From Cercis canadensis (Eukaryota; Streptophyta; Magnoliopsida; Fabales; Fabaceae), in contig QAOA01002547.1 in NCBI GenBank assembly GCA_003255065.1, forward strand, positions 1 through 64,000: 64,000 bases of DNA, written 5' to 3'. Below, piece after piece: positions 22,822 to 35,354 of this stretch (positions are counted from its first letter, which is position 1; the number at the start of each line of letters is the position of its first letter). Under the pieces are notes generated by a model that searched no databases, was not told where the DNA came from, and worked only from the letters and a program-made list of their open reading frames with translations. The translations under genes and the position numbers were made by a program.

Positions 22822-24636
22822 TGATCCAAGGAAGCTTCAAACAAAAAGGAAGATATCATCAACAAAGCAAAGATGAGAAAGGGGAGGACCATTACACACA
22901 AAATTTATTGGTTTCCAAAGCCCATCCCTAACAGCAGAAGAAATCAACTACGACAACCTTTCAATGTAAAGAATGAAGAGGTAAGGAGACAAAGGATCCC
23001 TTGTAGGATGCCCCGGGAAGGATTAAAATTAACAGTAGTAGTACCATTCCAGATAACATTCATAGAAGAACTCGTAATACAGTGCCAAATAACATCAATC
23101 AAGTGCTTATCTAGACCCACATCCTCCAAAGTCTCCTTAACAAAGGCCTATTTAATTCTATCATACGCCTTTTCAAGATATGAATCATTTTCTCCCATTT
23201 TTATTTCTCATCCTATGAATAACTTCTTGAGCAATAACAACATTATTAACCCCTTGATGCCCAAAAATAAAGCTACACTGATGAGGGGAAATAATTTAGG
23301 ACATAATTTTCCTCAACCGAGTAGCAATGACTTTAATGACAACCTTGTAGGCAACATTACAAAGGTAAATTGGCCTAAATTGTTTAATAGTCTCCAGAGG
23401 ATCCACCTTGGGAATAAGAGCAATAAGAGTACTATTAATTTCCCCAATGCTTGCAAGGTCCAAAAAGCCCTTGCAAACAAGCTAAAAAATAGAAACTACT
23501 ATAATATCCCATTGGCTTTGAAAGAAAAGAGCATGAAGCCTATCTAGTCCCAACGCTTTTAGGCCACCTATGCTAAATAGTGCAGCCTTAACCTCATCCA
23601 GATTAACATGAGCATGGAGAGCATGCCAATCAAAATCAGTCATATTAGGAAAGCAACCACAGAGGGGGAAATAAGTGAATTGTCCATCATCATGATATAA
23701 ATCCTAAAAAGAAGAAACAACCATTTCTCTTAAAACATGATCATCATGAACCCATATGCCCTACTCAACTAACAAGGTTGAGATCTTGTTCCTTCTCCTA
23801 ATAAGCGTGGTACTATGGAAATACTTAATATTTCTATCTCCATACTTTATCCATTTGCACCTAGACTTTTGCATCCATAAGATCTCCTCCCTCAAAACAT
23901 TCTCATATTCCCTCCAAAGTTGGTACTGTAACTACTCAAGAAATATATTAGACCCCAAAGCAAGTTTATTATGAATGCCTTAGAGTCTATTCATAAGTCT
24001 CTGCTTACGCCAAAAAATATGCTTGAAAACATCTATGTTCCAAACTCTTGTATTCACCATGAAATTATCAACATTATTTCTCCATTGCTCCTCTTGGTGC
24101 CAAGAACCTTTAACAAGGTTGCCAAAATCATCATGAGTTAACCAGGTTGCTAAAAATTTGAAAGGCTGAGGATTCACAGAAAAACCATTTTCAATATCAA
24201 AATTAAGCCATAAAGGGTTATGGTCAGATTTGAAGTGGGGAAGATGAATAAAGCAAGCTTCTAGAAAAAGAAAATTCCACCCCATATTATGCACCATGTA
24301 GTCCAACATTCCTTAGCCCCACGTCCACACCAAGTAAAACCTAGGCCTTGAAACCCACCATCATGAAGGCCATAGTCTAAAAGGCATTCCTAAAAAGCTC
24401 TATAGCTGCCATGATGAGTCCCTGCACCACCTTGCTTCTCATAAGGATCTAAGAAAGCATTAAAATCACCAAGCACACACCATGGCTCATTTAAACTAGC
24501 ACCAATATGCCTAAGCTCATGCCACAACTCAACCCTCAAACTAGGAATCGAGCTCCCATAAACAACTGTTAAAAGCCATGGCAAGGAAGAATTCAAAGTG
24601 ACCCAAAGATGAATGAACTATCTGTAAGTATCACAA
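22452..24636 (-). pseudogene. L1-type LINE ORF2, endonuclease to RT, broken
   Basis: Minus-strand non-LTR retrotransposon polyprotein. From right to left: an endonuclease segment with SLPWLLTVVYGS, then EPWCVLGDFNAFL (24390-24596), then KSDHNPLWLNF and F.FLATWLTHDDF (23980-24309), then RT blocks VGLDKHLIDVIWHC and NPSRGILQG (22944-23129), and the catalytic box as FVDD (22857-22868). The last residues before 22452 still read as LINE RT, so the downstream RT and tail were separated by the Ogre-like insertion and lie outside the window. Stops and frameshifts are frequent. ORF2 upstream of 24636 continues at 28736, across a solo LTR. Confidence 0.8.
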
Positions 24637-27600
24637 TGTACCCGAAGGGTAGCTGCAACGCGGATGATAGACTTAGAAAAAAAAATTAGTTGTCAAAGAA
24701 AACTTGGAGTTTCCACCAATTGTATTAGGAAATAGAGATACAACTGAAAAATCCCTTTTAATTTTTAAATAAAATTGAACTACAAACTAAAGATAGTTCG
24801 AGAGTCAGTTTGTGTATAGAGAAGGTGTTAGGCACCCCCACAACACTTGTTTAAAAGATGGTTACCCAAAAAATAATTGGGCAAAATAATATAACCAAAA
24901 AATGTATTTTATTCATTCCTCAAATAAACTACATAAATGAATAAAATAAAAATACTGACAGTAAGTTTAAACCTACATAATTATTTCAATTTTGGAGGGA
25001 GGGGAAAAATAAATAGTTACATAAAACAAAAACAAAAAACAAAAGAAAAGTCTTATTGTTTCCAACTTCACCTGACTTGCCAAGAATAAACATGTTGACT
25101 TGCCACAACTCATATCACCATCAATTGCATTAAGAAATACTCTCAACTATACCAAAACACAAGTTAGAGAATTCATGACTCAAATGAAATTCGCTAAGAA
25201 AAAACATCATGCTTCTTACTCATGCAACAAATCCCCAAGTAAAGACAAATAAGCAATAATCATCGCTTATAGAATTCGTTATCTCCTAAACAACCCCAAA
25301 AGGCTTAGTACAACCACCAAATACTCCAAATAACATCCAACATGGTATAACAATCAACTTCGAAGCAGCAATTTAACATATCAAAGCTGTCCATATTTCT
25401 AGAGCAAAATAACAAGATAAACTAGCCCAAAACAAACCCCCTTAAACGTGTGAAGACAACAGAGAAAAATAACTTAAAGACATTCTCTTAATTTGATCAG
25501 AGTAATTGAACAAATCACCTTGAAACAACCCTTATTTCTAAAGCAAAAAGAAAAATAAATTCACTCCAAATAGCACGTAAAACCAACTATACAACAGGGG
25601 AAATTAGCAGCAACAGCTACTAAAAACAAGATAACATTGAACATAAAATGAATACTAAACAGCCACATTAAAATTAAAACTGGGAGCAGGGGAGACATGC
25701 ATAAATTTTGAAATTTTTACCCGTTGACAAACATGTCTTACGGTTCTAACAAGATAACAATCATGCAAAACAAAGCTCTAATGCTCAAAGTAGGCACAAA
25801 AAACTGAACACTGCCAGAGATATGAGAATAGTGACAGTGTAGAAATAAACAACCACATTCAAGTTAAAACTGGGAGCAGGGGAGACATGCATAAATTCTA
25901 AAATTTTTACACATGGACAACACATGTCTTATGGTTCTAACCAAGGTTTTAAAAACTAGACCGGACCAACCGGTTCAATCAGTTAGACTGCTACCCGGTT
26001 TAAAAAATGATTTAGTTGAAAAGATATAATTGGTGGGGCAGTTAAACCGGGGTGAACCGGTACCAATTTTCAATAACTGGCCGGTTCATAAAATATTTTT
26101 TTCTTTCAGTTTTCCCATTGAAACGGTGTCATTTTGGCACTTTGAAATTGAAACCCTGACCCTCCCTTTCAAGCTCCTTCCTCAGTTTTTCCCTAAGCCT
26201 TCCTCCGTCACTAACTAGCTGTCTCTTTCACTTAGTTACCGTGATTTGACCAACCACGCTGCAATTTCTCCCATTTAATTGAACGCAACCCAGCCCTTCC
26301 CTCTGCGATTGCAAGAACAAAACACAAGAGAGAGCTAGAAATTAAGAGAGAGCGTTGGGCATGACCATGAGAACTAGTTGCTGCCTTAATTTGCCCCCTC
26401 TATCTCCAACTTCAAACCAAGCTTTCAACCCTTCTCTCCCTGTAAACCCACCTCAAGAGTTTCATTATAAGTTTAAACCAATGATCAAGATTCTGTTAGA
26501 AACACATGACATGATATATTATTATTATTATATATTTTCTTCTTTGTACTTATATATAATTAATTAATGTTCTTTGTTTTGTTTGTTCCTTTTCGATGAA
26601 TCTCTAATTCTCTATTATTATTATATGTTTTCTTCTTTGTACTTAAATAATTTTGGATGAATTTGTTTGGCAAGTTTTCCATTCAACTAAGCTAATGTTT
26701 GTGTATTTAACTTATGGTTATAGGTGATAACTTGTGCATTTTACTTATGTATTTGGTTTAGATGATTTTAAGACTATGTATTTTAATTTTTAAGTTTGAG
26801 ATTTTTACTTATGAGTTGAGTTTGATGATTTGTGCTTTATCATCCATGTTTTCCTTTTGAATCTTTAATTTTGGAAAAAACTTCAGTTAAACCAGTGCAA
26901 CCGACGGTCCAACCGGTCATTTTTTGCCACACCGGTTTGCTCACTGATTCGGTTTTTTAAAACATTGGTTCTAACAAGACAAGAATTGTTGAAAACGGGG
27001 CTCTAATGCTCAAATTAGATACAAAAAACTGAACACTGCCTAGCAAATATTGAACCACATGCTTCCTTAAAATCCTCTCTTGGTGGACAAAACACAGAAA
27101 AGAATTGATTTGTACAACCATTTCAAACTTGAACAATAAAGAACATTTATAAGAGTGCATAACAGTAAACAAAATTAACCACTACCCACATCATCCACAA
27201 GTTCAACAGATTTTATGATACCCAAATTTTTGAAAGATAATGTTTCGCTTATGTCATTCTACATGGCCCCTTTCCTTTGCATTTTGAGATCCAAAAACAA
27301 ATTTGTTTGCAACTAAGGAAAAAAATTAAGACATCATACAGTACACAAGATTTATTAGTCTTTCACACTAAAGCTAGATGAGAAACTAAATAAAGAAGAT
27401 AGAACCTAAGACAAACTAGAAACATCGCATTGCAAAGATTGAATTAACTTTTACAGCCACAGATTTGAACAATCACTCATGATCACAGGAAAATGAGATT
27501 TCCCCAAAAAGAAATCAACATAACATTTCACTCAATCTAAAACATTAACCTAAATTCCAGCATTACATGAGTTCACCACCAAATTAATGCGCAGATACCA

Positions 27601-28735
27601 AAATAAAAATATTTCAACATGGTAATACTAGAAAAAGAAGATCCATAGCAAGGGCTCATGGTATTAGCAGCTTAAACATAAAAGTAGAGGAAAAAATTCA
27701 CATGTAAATGCTTATATAGAAACAAACATCCACTGCCTAGTCCTCAAAAACAAAAACTAGAGAACAAATCTCAACAAATTTCACAGGTCTATGCAAAGAG
27801 AATTGACTTCAGGCTGACCATCTCCCAAAGGGAAATTACAACTCATATATCATCATGAATGTCCAAGAAAGAGGCTAAGAGGAGGGATAATTGTGATTAC
27901 CTTTCAAAGCCAAAACAATTTGTTATTCTAAAATCGCTAACAGTTCGACCTCAGTTCAAATCAAAATCTTGATTCTATGTGACAGAGTGAGAAACAATGG
28001 TGATCAACTTCAACCAAGAAACTCCACGAACCAAGCTCCTTTCCTTTCTCTACTTTGTTCACTCCAGTATGTCTGCTTCTTGCTCTAGAACTCTCTTCCA
28101 TCTCTATTATGAATCTCACTTCCCTCTCTCTCTATTTTTCCTCTACTCTCCATTTTCTTCTCTATTTTCTTTCTTCATTGACTCTCGTCCAATCGATGGG
28201 TCTCTCCCCCTCTCCTTTGTGTTTTTCCTTCTCTCCCGTACTATTTGTATCTGGTTCTCCCTTCCTCTATCGTTTCTGTTCGAGTCCTCTTTTTTCCTAT
28301 TTTATCCTCCTAATAACTACCCATCAGCACCTAGTTTGGTAATTTCCTTTTGTTATTTTTTTCTTTTTTATTTCATTAGATATAAAGCTTGTCCACTTGG
28401 ACTAATAGGATAGCTAGAGAATCCACTCTTACACTCTTTTAGCCACCCTAGATCTAATGATGTAAAAATCAGAATTTCTTATTTCTAACTTATTTAAAAT
28501 AAAATCATTTTTTTTTCTTTTAATGCCTTAAAGTTAAAAAAAAAAAAAAGTCATGAAATAAAAAAAAAATGGGCCAATAAAGAAAATGGGCTACATAGTT
28601 GGGGTTTTATCAAAGCCTTTTCACATAAAAAAAAAAAAGGCCTAGTAGCATAAAAATTCAACAATGATGCATGTATTATTATTATTATTATTATTTTACT
28701 AAAAAAAAATGTCCAGACAAAATATGATGTCTACA
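24637..28735 (-). mobile_element. Long solo LTR of an Ogre-related element, inverted
   Basis: On the minus strand this block starts tgtagacatcatattttgtc at 28735 and ends ...ttcgggtaca at 24637. Its end region (about 24640-24960) is recognisably homologous to the terminal 300 bases of the LTRs at 1-566 and 21880-22451, and its start resembles 17584. It has no internal genes; open frames at 27997-28413 are pyrimidine-rich and meaningless. It splits LINE ORF2, whose frame can be followed on both sides. I see no clear 5-bp target duplication (flanks read cacaa and atgag). A hAT MITE is nested at 25942-26967. It belongs to a related but distinct LTR subfamily. Confidence 0.78.
25942..26967. mobile_element. 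hAT-type MITE
   Basis: Ends CAAGGTTTTAAAA and TTTTAAAACATTG are imperfect inverted repeats, flanked by a perfect 8-bp duplication GTTCTAAC (25934-25941 and 26968-26975). Subterminal sequence is rich in ACCGG (aaccggttcaat, accggtttgctc). The 1026-bp interior has no transposase. The uninterrupted target is seen in related LTR sequence nearby (ggttctaacaag at about 25742). Confidence 0.88.
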
Positions 28736-28970
28736 ATGAGAAGCAAAAATTTGAATAAACCAAAAACAAGTATCCCACAAACACCAAAAACCCCTTCGCC
28801 TCAACTCTACAACTCTCATCAAAGCCAAACTTTTTAATTAAACTATTTGCTTTTACATCACTAGTGTGTGGTTCCATCAAAGATCTGAAATATAATATGT
28901 ATTTATTAACCAAATCACCAATTAACCCTATAGAGCCTTTACTACATGCACTTCTACAATTCCACACCAT
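28736..28970 (-). pseudogene. LINE ORF2 start (endonuclease N-terminus)
   Basis: From an ATG at 28970 the minus strand reads MVWNCRSACSKG, with MEPHTSDVKANSLIKKFGFD and ESCRVEAKGF further on. The N-terminal W-N-C-R-G-x-G motif opens plant L1 ORF2 endonucleases, so the first codon is well supported. The frame then shifts and meets the inverted solo LTR at 28735; the rest of the endonuclease is at 24636 and below. Confidence 0.8.
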
Positions 28971-29340
28971 AATATATTTTTTAAAAAATCCATAAAAAAC
29001 TAACAGTAGAGAAAAAAAGTCCCAAAACGGACTAAAAAACTACTAGGAAAGAACACATCCCTATTGGGGAAAAAACACCACTTCTTGAGCCGGAACTTCC
29101 ACCAACACTGGATGTCTTGCACCCGTTGTAACCAACCAACAAGGAACTGCTCAACCGCTTTAAAGGGTCCGGCGGTTTGGGAAGAACAACCTCATGATTT
29201 CATCCTTCGCCCAAGTCTGGAGGAAGGGTGGTTGAGAGAGCTGGCTAGATTATAGATTGTTCCCACATAGCAAAACCATAACAACATCCTCCTTAGTAGT
29301 GGTACCATAGTTTTTGGCAAAAGCTCAGAAGACTAGGTCA
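28971..29340 (-). other. LINE ORF1-ORF2 junction, no separate gene
   Basis: The 370 bases between the ORF1 tail and the ORF2 ATG hold only short frames. A plus-strand frame at 29064-29255 is antisense to decayed ORF1 and is not supported as a gene. Confidence 0.5.
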
Positions 29341-30918
29341 TTATAGCCTGAACATGTAGCACCTTTTTTTCTCCGTCTCGACTTTATTATTCCCTATTAT
29401 ATTAGCATTCTCCTTATAAAGGATAATAGTTCTACTAATACCACCAGTTTTAGGCTTCCTTATACTGGAGCTGCTTTTTTTTATTAGACCTAAGTGGGTT
29501 TGTTGTCTCTTACTTGGCCCCACATCTCCATTAGAATTTCTATAAGGCCCAACTTTTTTGCTTGATCCAGTACGAGAAGATAAGGAAATCTTATGCAAAC
29601 TAGAACCTTGCCTAATATGAGAGACTTTAGAAAGCTCACCACCCCCCCTCTTTTTCATGCACGCTAATCCCATCAGTTTGTTATCCCTATGCTTGACAAT
29701 CCTCACCCAAAACTGGTTGACTTGTTGACAGAATTTCTAAGGCATTAAAGCAGGACCTACATGCAGTAGCTACTTTGTCAATATTAGATTTTTTCCCCCA
29801 ATCTCAACTTATCTTTCACAACAACACAATCTGGTCTTTAAATATCCCCTTGTTTACGTCACTAAGATTTTTGAACCAACATCCAAGCACCAAAATGCTT
29901 GGAATTATCTACCGGTTGTGCTTGATTCCCTTATGTTCCACCATCAACGTGATTAACCTGATTAGCGGCCACCATAACTACATTATCTCCATTAGCCTCC
30001 AGTACTACCACCACCGCTTGTGACTCCCCTACAACCCCCTTCGAAACCACTAACAAATGCATGGTGACACAAACTTCACTTATATGCCTATACATGCCAC
30101 ATTTGAAACAAATAAGTGAAGACCTTCATATTCAAGGGTGATTTCATGTCCATACAACAAGAATTTTGGCACCAAACTCTTTCTCAAATCAACCTCCACA
30201 CATATACGGGCAAACTTACCACGAGTAATCTAGGAAGTAAGATTATCCACACACAAGGTAGAACCGATAAGCGAACCCACATTCCACAAAAACTTTTCAT
30301 TATGGAATTCAATAGGTAATCCTGGAATACGAATCAACACAATCAATCTTTTAACTTGAACATCGTTTAGGTCAAAGAGAGGCCATCATCGATGAACAAT
30401 CAAATAATGATAAGCAATAAGTCAAGGACCGCCCATAAGAACAAAACACATGTCCTTTTGGCTAGTAAAACTCACCAAAAAATGTTAATCATTCAAATCA
30501 ACCAATTTCATTGTCTCATCCCACACCTACATCTTCTGGATTTTGTTGCTCATAACTCTAATATTGAGACGCTTACCCAATAACCAAACAACCAAGGACT
30601 ATCTCCAGGGCTTGCAGTATTCCTCACGATCCTTAGTAGTGACATCAATAGTTGGGCATGGATTAAAGTCAAAAATATTATCCAGCACTTGGTTATCCTC
30701 CTCACTTCCATAGAAAAACTCCTCTTCCTTATCCCTCCCACACCAGGGATTCCTTCCAAGTTGCTTAGTCCCCTTCAAACCTAGGAGCCTATCCTTATAT
30801 GAAATTGGTTGCTTTCTGGTATTATCCTTGGCACCCTCCATAGGTGTTTCTGGCACACCATCCCCACCTACTTAACCTTCTTACAAGACCAAGCCATCAA
30901 GTCCTCCTCTTCCACCAT
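29341..30918 (-). pseudogene. LINE ORF1 (gag-like, zinc knuckle), broken
   Basis: Minus strand. ATG at 30918 begins MVEEEDLMAW. Visible pieces: SYKDRLLGLKG, then PWCGRDKEEEFFYG, then FNPCPTIDVTTKD and EEYCKPWR (30599-30856), the start of the DUF4283-type RNA-binding domain of plant L1 ORF1. A zinc knuckle reads CFKCGMYRHISEVC (about 30055-30100). The basic Ser/Lys-rich tail lies at 29341-29706. Several frameshifts divide it. Together with ORF2 this gives the normal LINE order, ORF1 before ORF2. Confidence 0.72.
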
Positions 30919-31015
30919 CAACGGAGTGTTGTGGGTCCTCCTCAAGTGGTCCACATAACTTAAAATAAAATAAAATAAAAAATAAAACAAAAGAAAAAGA
31001 AAAAAAGGGTTTCCG
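30919..31015. other. LINE 5' edge and A-rich spacer
   Basis: About 40 bases of probable LINE leader are followed by an A-rich tract (30960-31010, taaaataaaat type). The boundary between the LINE and the copia element lies here; no target duplication was found. Confidence 0.4.
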
Positions 31016-31551
31016 TGTTATGTTTCTTTTTGGTTTTAGCAAGCCACCGACAAGTGAAGGAAATAGAAGAAAGGAAGAGGAGATTTTTGCTCACCTTGTG
31101 CTCTTGATTAAAGGATCATTTGTGCTCCGATTCTCATGAAATTTCAGTATGTTATTCTTGGCACTGTGAGTCTTTTATCTGTGTAATCAGATTATTTTTT
31201 TCTCTTCTCTTTTGGCTAGGTTTCTATAATGTTGGCTTGCTTTTATGCATTGACACTGTAGTGAGTTTTTCACTTTGTTGATAGTGAGTAGGGGTTGGAT
31301 TGATTCATGATAAATTGTTAGAGACTCTGTTGTACTCATTGATCAGTTGATATTGGAATTTTTCTGGACTAGGTCCCGTGGTTTTTACCTCTAATATTGA
31401 AGGGGTTTTCCACGTAAAAATTGTGTGTTCTCCTGTATTTATTTATTTGTGCAGTTCTATATTATTTTAGCTCCTCAAAGGTTCTTTCAAGTAGGGAAAG
31501 ATTTAGAATTTTTGCCTATTATTATTCCGCTGCATACATCCTTTCCCAACA
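31016..31551 (+). repeat. Putative copia 5' LTR
   Basis: The 3' end is well placed: ...cccaaca, then two bases, then the primer site. Text such as ttttccacgtaaaaattgtg is typical of copia LTR U5. The left end is a guess at a TG in tgttatgtttc; no second LTR exists to confirm it. Part of it (31267-31551) recurs after the N at 31909. Confidence 0.5.
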
Positions 31552-32558
31552 AGTGGTATCAGAGCCTAGTTCTTACATGTGAGTTTTGCTTGATTGAAAG
31601 TTAGAGGCTAATTACAGTAGAATAATCAGTTTGAATGGTACAAATTATCATATATGGAGACAAAAGATGAAAGATTTGCTAAAAATACTACATTTACCTG
31701 CTACCCAAAAACCTAATTTTAAAACTGAAGAAGAATGGTCTTTTGAGCATGAGATGGTATGTGGTTTTATTCAGCAATGGATAGATGATAATGTTTTGAA
31801 TCATGTCTCCAATGACTCAAATGCCAAAACTTTGTGAGAAAAGCTTGAATCCTTGTATGATTCTAAATTTGGCAACAATAAATTATTTCTGCTTAATCAA
31901 GCTATGAANTTTTCACTTTGTTGATAGTGAGTAGGGGCTGGATTGATTCATGATAAATTGTTAGAGACTCTTTGTTGTACTCATTGATAAGTTGATATTG
32001 GAATTTTTCTGGACTAGGTCCCGTGGTTTTTACCTCTAATATTGAAGGGGTTTTCCACGTAAAAATTGTGTGTTCTCCTGTATTTATTTATTTGTGCAGT
32101 TCTATATTATTTTAGCTCCTCAAAGGTTCTTTCAAGTAGGGAAAGATTTAGAATTTTTGCCTATTATTATTCCGCTGCATACATCCTTTCCCAACAAGTG
32201 GTATCAGAGCCTAGTTCTTACATGTGAGTTTTGCTTGATTGAAAGTTAGAGGCTAATTACAGTAGAATAATCAGTTTGAATGGCACAAATTATCATATAT
32301 GGAAACAAAAGATGAAAGATTTTCTATTTGTGAAAATGCTACATTTACCTGCTACCCAAAAACCTAATTCTAAAACTAAAGAAGAATGGTCTTTTGAGCA
32401 TGAGATGGTATGTGGTTTTATTCAGCAATGGACAGATGATAATGTTTTGAATCATGTCTCCAATGACTCAAATGCCAAAACTTTGTGAGAAAAGCTTGAA
32501 TCCTTGTATGATTCTAAATTTGGCAACAATAAATTATTTCTGCTTAATCAAGCTATGA
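31267..32558. other. Duplication around N at 31909 (likely assembly overlap)
   Basis: The block 31267-31908 (LTR end, primer site, start of gag) recurs at 31910-32558 with a few substitutions and small indels (for example 'gattgat'/'gactgat'-type changes and an extra 'ttt gtg' in gag). The copies may be two haplotypes. The gag fragment at 31631-31837 is the duplicate of 32276-32488. Confidence 0.75.
31554..31565 (+). other. Copia primer-binding site (tRNA-iMet)
   Basis: TGGTATCAGAGC, complementary to the 3' end of plant initiator tRNA-Met, lies two bases after the LTR. The second occurrence at 32199-32210 belongs to the duplicated overlap. Confidence 0.92.
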
Positions 32559-33148
32559 ATTTGAGGTACAAGGAGAACAATTCTATTTCTGATCACTTAA
32601 ATACATTTCAAGGGTGCTTTGACCAGTTACTTGGCATGGGTGTTAAATTTGAAGATAAGATTGTGGGACTTTGGTTACTTAATACTTTACATGATTCTTG
32701 GGAATATCTCCGAGTGTCTTTGACAAGTTCTGCTCCTGGTGGTACTGTGTCTATGGATTTTGTGAAAACTGCCATCTTGAATGAAGAAATGAGACGAAAA
32801 ACATAAAAGGCATCAACTTCACAATCTAAGGTCTTGGTTATTGAAAACTGGGAGAGAAGCAAGGAGAGGTATCAGAGAGAACATGGCAAAAATAACAGTA
32901 GAAGCAAATCAAGGTCCAAGTACAAAAATCTTGAGTGTCATTATTGTAAGAAAAAGGGGCACATCAAGAGGTTTTGTTATAAGCTAAAAAGGGAGAACAA
33001 GAATAAAGGCAAGTATGACAACAAAGACAATGACAATGATGATCGTGTTGCCACAACTACTTTAGAAGATCTTGTGATTGTTTTTTATCTGGACCTGATT
33101 AATGTTGTCTCTAATGAATCTAGTTGGGTTGTTGACAGTGGTGTGTGA
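32276..33148 (+). pseudogene. Copia gag and protease start, broken
   Basis: Copia-type Gag (UBN2-like). It opens with NGTNYHIWKQKMKDFL, followed by EWSFEHEMVCGFI and LNTFQGCFDQLLGMG. A stop at 32489 (W expected in L-W-E-K-L) and a TAA near 32804 interrupt it. The knuckle CHYCKKKGHIKRFC sits at about 32937-32978. The protease active site WVVDSG is at about 33124-33141, immediately followed by a deletion of roughly ten bases that shifts the frame, so the next frame starts with TSRKDFF. Confidence 0.82.
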
Positions 33149-34143
33149 CATCAAGGAAGGATTTCTTCACATCTTATACTCCAGGTGATTATGGTGTATT
33201 GAAGATGGGTAATGATGGTCAGTCAAAGGTTATTGGCATCAGGACTATTATATTGCAAACTAGTAATGGGGCAAAGCTACTTCTAAAGAATGTTAGACAT
33301 GCACCTGACATCCGTTTGCATCTAATTTCTACTAGTATTCTTGATGATGATGGTTATGTTAGCTCCTTTGGTGATGGACAATGTAAAATTACTAAGGGCT
33401 CTTTGGTCATGGCACGTGGTAAGAAGTTCTCTGGTTTGTATTGGATCAAATGTTCAATTTTCTTTGATACTGTTAATGCAGTTGAGAATGATAATTCCTC
33501 AGCATTATGGCACAAGAGGCTTAGCCACATTAGTGAGAAGGGACTTAATTGTTTGGCTAAGAAGAATTTCCTTTCAGGCTTAAAAGACACAATATTAGGA
33601 AAATGTGTTCACTGCTTGGCTGGGAAACAAAATAAAGTCTCTTTCAAAAGCCATCCACCTTCAAGAAAATCAGAGTTGCTTGAGTTGATGCATTTAGATC
33701 TTTGTGGTCCTGTGAAGGTAAAGACTTTTGGTGGTCCACTTTATTTTGTAACATTCATTAATGATTGTTCAAGGAAACTTTGGGTTTATGCCTTGAAGTC
33801 AAAGGATCAAGTATTTGGTGTCTTCAAGCAATTCCAGGCTTCCATTGAGAGAGAAATAGGAAAGAAATTGAAATGCATTCGCACTGACAATGGTGGTGAA
33901 TATTGTGGATCACTTTATGAGTATTGTAGACAACAGGGCATTAGACACCAAAAGACAACTCCCAAGACTCCTCAATTGAATGGCCTGGCAGAGAGGATGA
34001 ACAGGACATTAGTGGAGAAAGTCAGATGTTTGCTTTCAGAAGCAAAGTTGTCTGGTTCTTTCTATGGTGAGGCTCTATACACTGCTACACATGTTATTAA
34101 TTTATCTCTTGTTGTTGCTTTGCAGTCTGATGTTCCTGATTGA
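33145..34143 (+). pseudogene. Copia GAG-pre-integrase and integrase core
   Basis: The frame has the pre-integrase zinc finger (LWHKRLSHIS ... CVHCLAGKQ), the integrase core with MHLDLCGPV (first D), IRTDNGGEY (second D) and LAERMNRTLVEK (E). The D-D-E residues are all present. The frame ends at a TGA (34141-34143) just before [17 protein letters not shown], where an Arg codon CGA could have been. This is the best-preserved domain of the element. Confidence 0.85.
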
Positions 34144-35353
34144 GTGTGGTATGGTAAAGATGTTTCTTATGACCACTTGCGTGTGTTTGGCTGTAAATCA
34201 TTTGTACATGTGCCCAAAGATAAGAGGTCCAAGTTAGATGCCAAGACAAGACAATGTATTTTCATTGGCTATAGTCATGATGAGTTTGGCCATAGATTTT
34301 ATGATCCAGTTGAAAAGAAGCTTGTCAGAAGTCGTGATGCTATTTTCATGAAGGATCAGACCATTAAAGATATTGATAAGGCAGAGAAATCAGAGTCTAA
34401 GAGTATTGATAGCCTGGTCGACTTAGAACCAACTCTAACTCCAGCTCCAGCTTCTGTGACATATACGCCTAATGTAGCTGAGTTTGACAATAATGACGGG
34501 CAGAATCATGTTCAGGATGATCAAGTTGAGAGTGATGGCGGTGATTATACTGAGAGAGATGCTTCTGCTCATAGGGTTGCTGATGAACCTGCAGTTCCAC
34601 CAAGGAGGTCTACAAGACATAAAATTCCTTTTACTCATTTTTCATTAGATGAATATATACTCCTCACTGATGGGGGAGAACCTGAGTCTTATGAAGAGGC
34701 TTTGGAGACTAAGCAAAAGGCTAAATGGATTGTAGCCATGAAGAATGAGATGAAATCTCTGTATGACAATCACACATTTGAGTTGGTCAAGTTACCTAAA
34801 GGTAAGAAAGTTTTGAAAAATCGGTGGACTTATAGATTGAAGAATGAAGGGGGTGCTTCATCTCCACGATATAAAGCTAGATTGGTTGTCAAATGCTATG
34901 AACAGAAAAAGGGTATTGACTTTGAGGAAATCTTCTCGCCTGTTGTTAAGATATCTTCTATACGAGTTGTTCTCGGTCTAGCAACTAGTCTTAATTTAGA
35001 GGTTGAATAGATGGATGTTAAAACAACTTTTCTTCATGGTGATTTGGAGGAGAATATTTACATGAAGCAGCCTGAAGGTTTTGAGGTGAAGGATAAAGAG
35101 AATTATGTTTGCAAGTTGATGAAGAGTTTGTATGGGTTAAAACAAGCTCTGAGGCAGTGGTACAAGAAGTTTGAGTTCGTTATGATCCAACAAGGATACA
35201 AAAAGACTACTTATGATCATTGTGTATTTGTACGAAAATTCTCTAATAATGACTTCATCATTTTAATGTTTTATGTTGATGACATGCTGATTGTTGGTCA
35301 TAATTTCAAGAATTGATTTGTTGAAAAAAGAGCTTAGTAAGTCTTTTGCAATG
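34144..35353 (+). pseudogene. Copia integrase C-terminus and reverse transcriptase
   Basis: From [15 protein letters not shown] through the acidic linker (34380-34600) to [19 protein letters not shown], then [13 protein letters not shown] and [20 protein letters not shown] at 35008-35010 stands where Q precedes MDVKTTFLHG. The palm continues 35011-35316 with MKQPEGFEV, SLYGLKQALRQWYKKF and the catalytic YVDDMLIVG (about 35272-35298). A frameshift follows at 35313. No RNase H is present. Confidence 0.85.
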
Positions 35354-35354
35354 N

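Noticed and set aside
22873-23547. 224-residue plus-strand frame
   Set aside because: It is antisense to the decayed LINE reverse transcriptase, whose RT motifs read on the minus strand.
26030-26567. Frames inside the hAT MITE as genes
   Set aside because: No homology recognised, no transposase motif; the element is non-autonomous.
27997-28413. 138-residue frame as a membrane protein gene
   Set aside because: It is a pyrimidine-rich translation (Ser, Leu, Phe) inside an inverted solo LTR, with no conserved motif.
24632-28740. Perfect target duplication of the inverted solo LTR
   Set aside because: Flanks CACAA and ATGAG do not match; I could not find any 5-bp repeat, so insertion is argued from the split LINE frame and LTR homology only.
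31553-31567. Part of a tRNA-Met gene
   Set aside because: Only the 12-base complement of the tRNA 3' end is present, next to an LTR; it is a primer-binding site.
31631-32488. Two tandem copia gag genes
   Set aside because: The second copy follows a single N and repeats LTR, primer site and gag alike; most likely an unmerged overlap.
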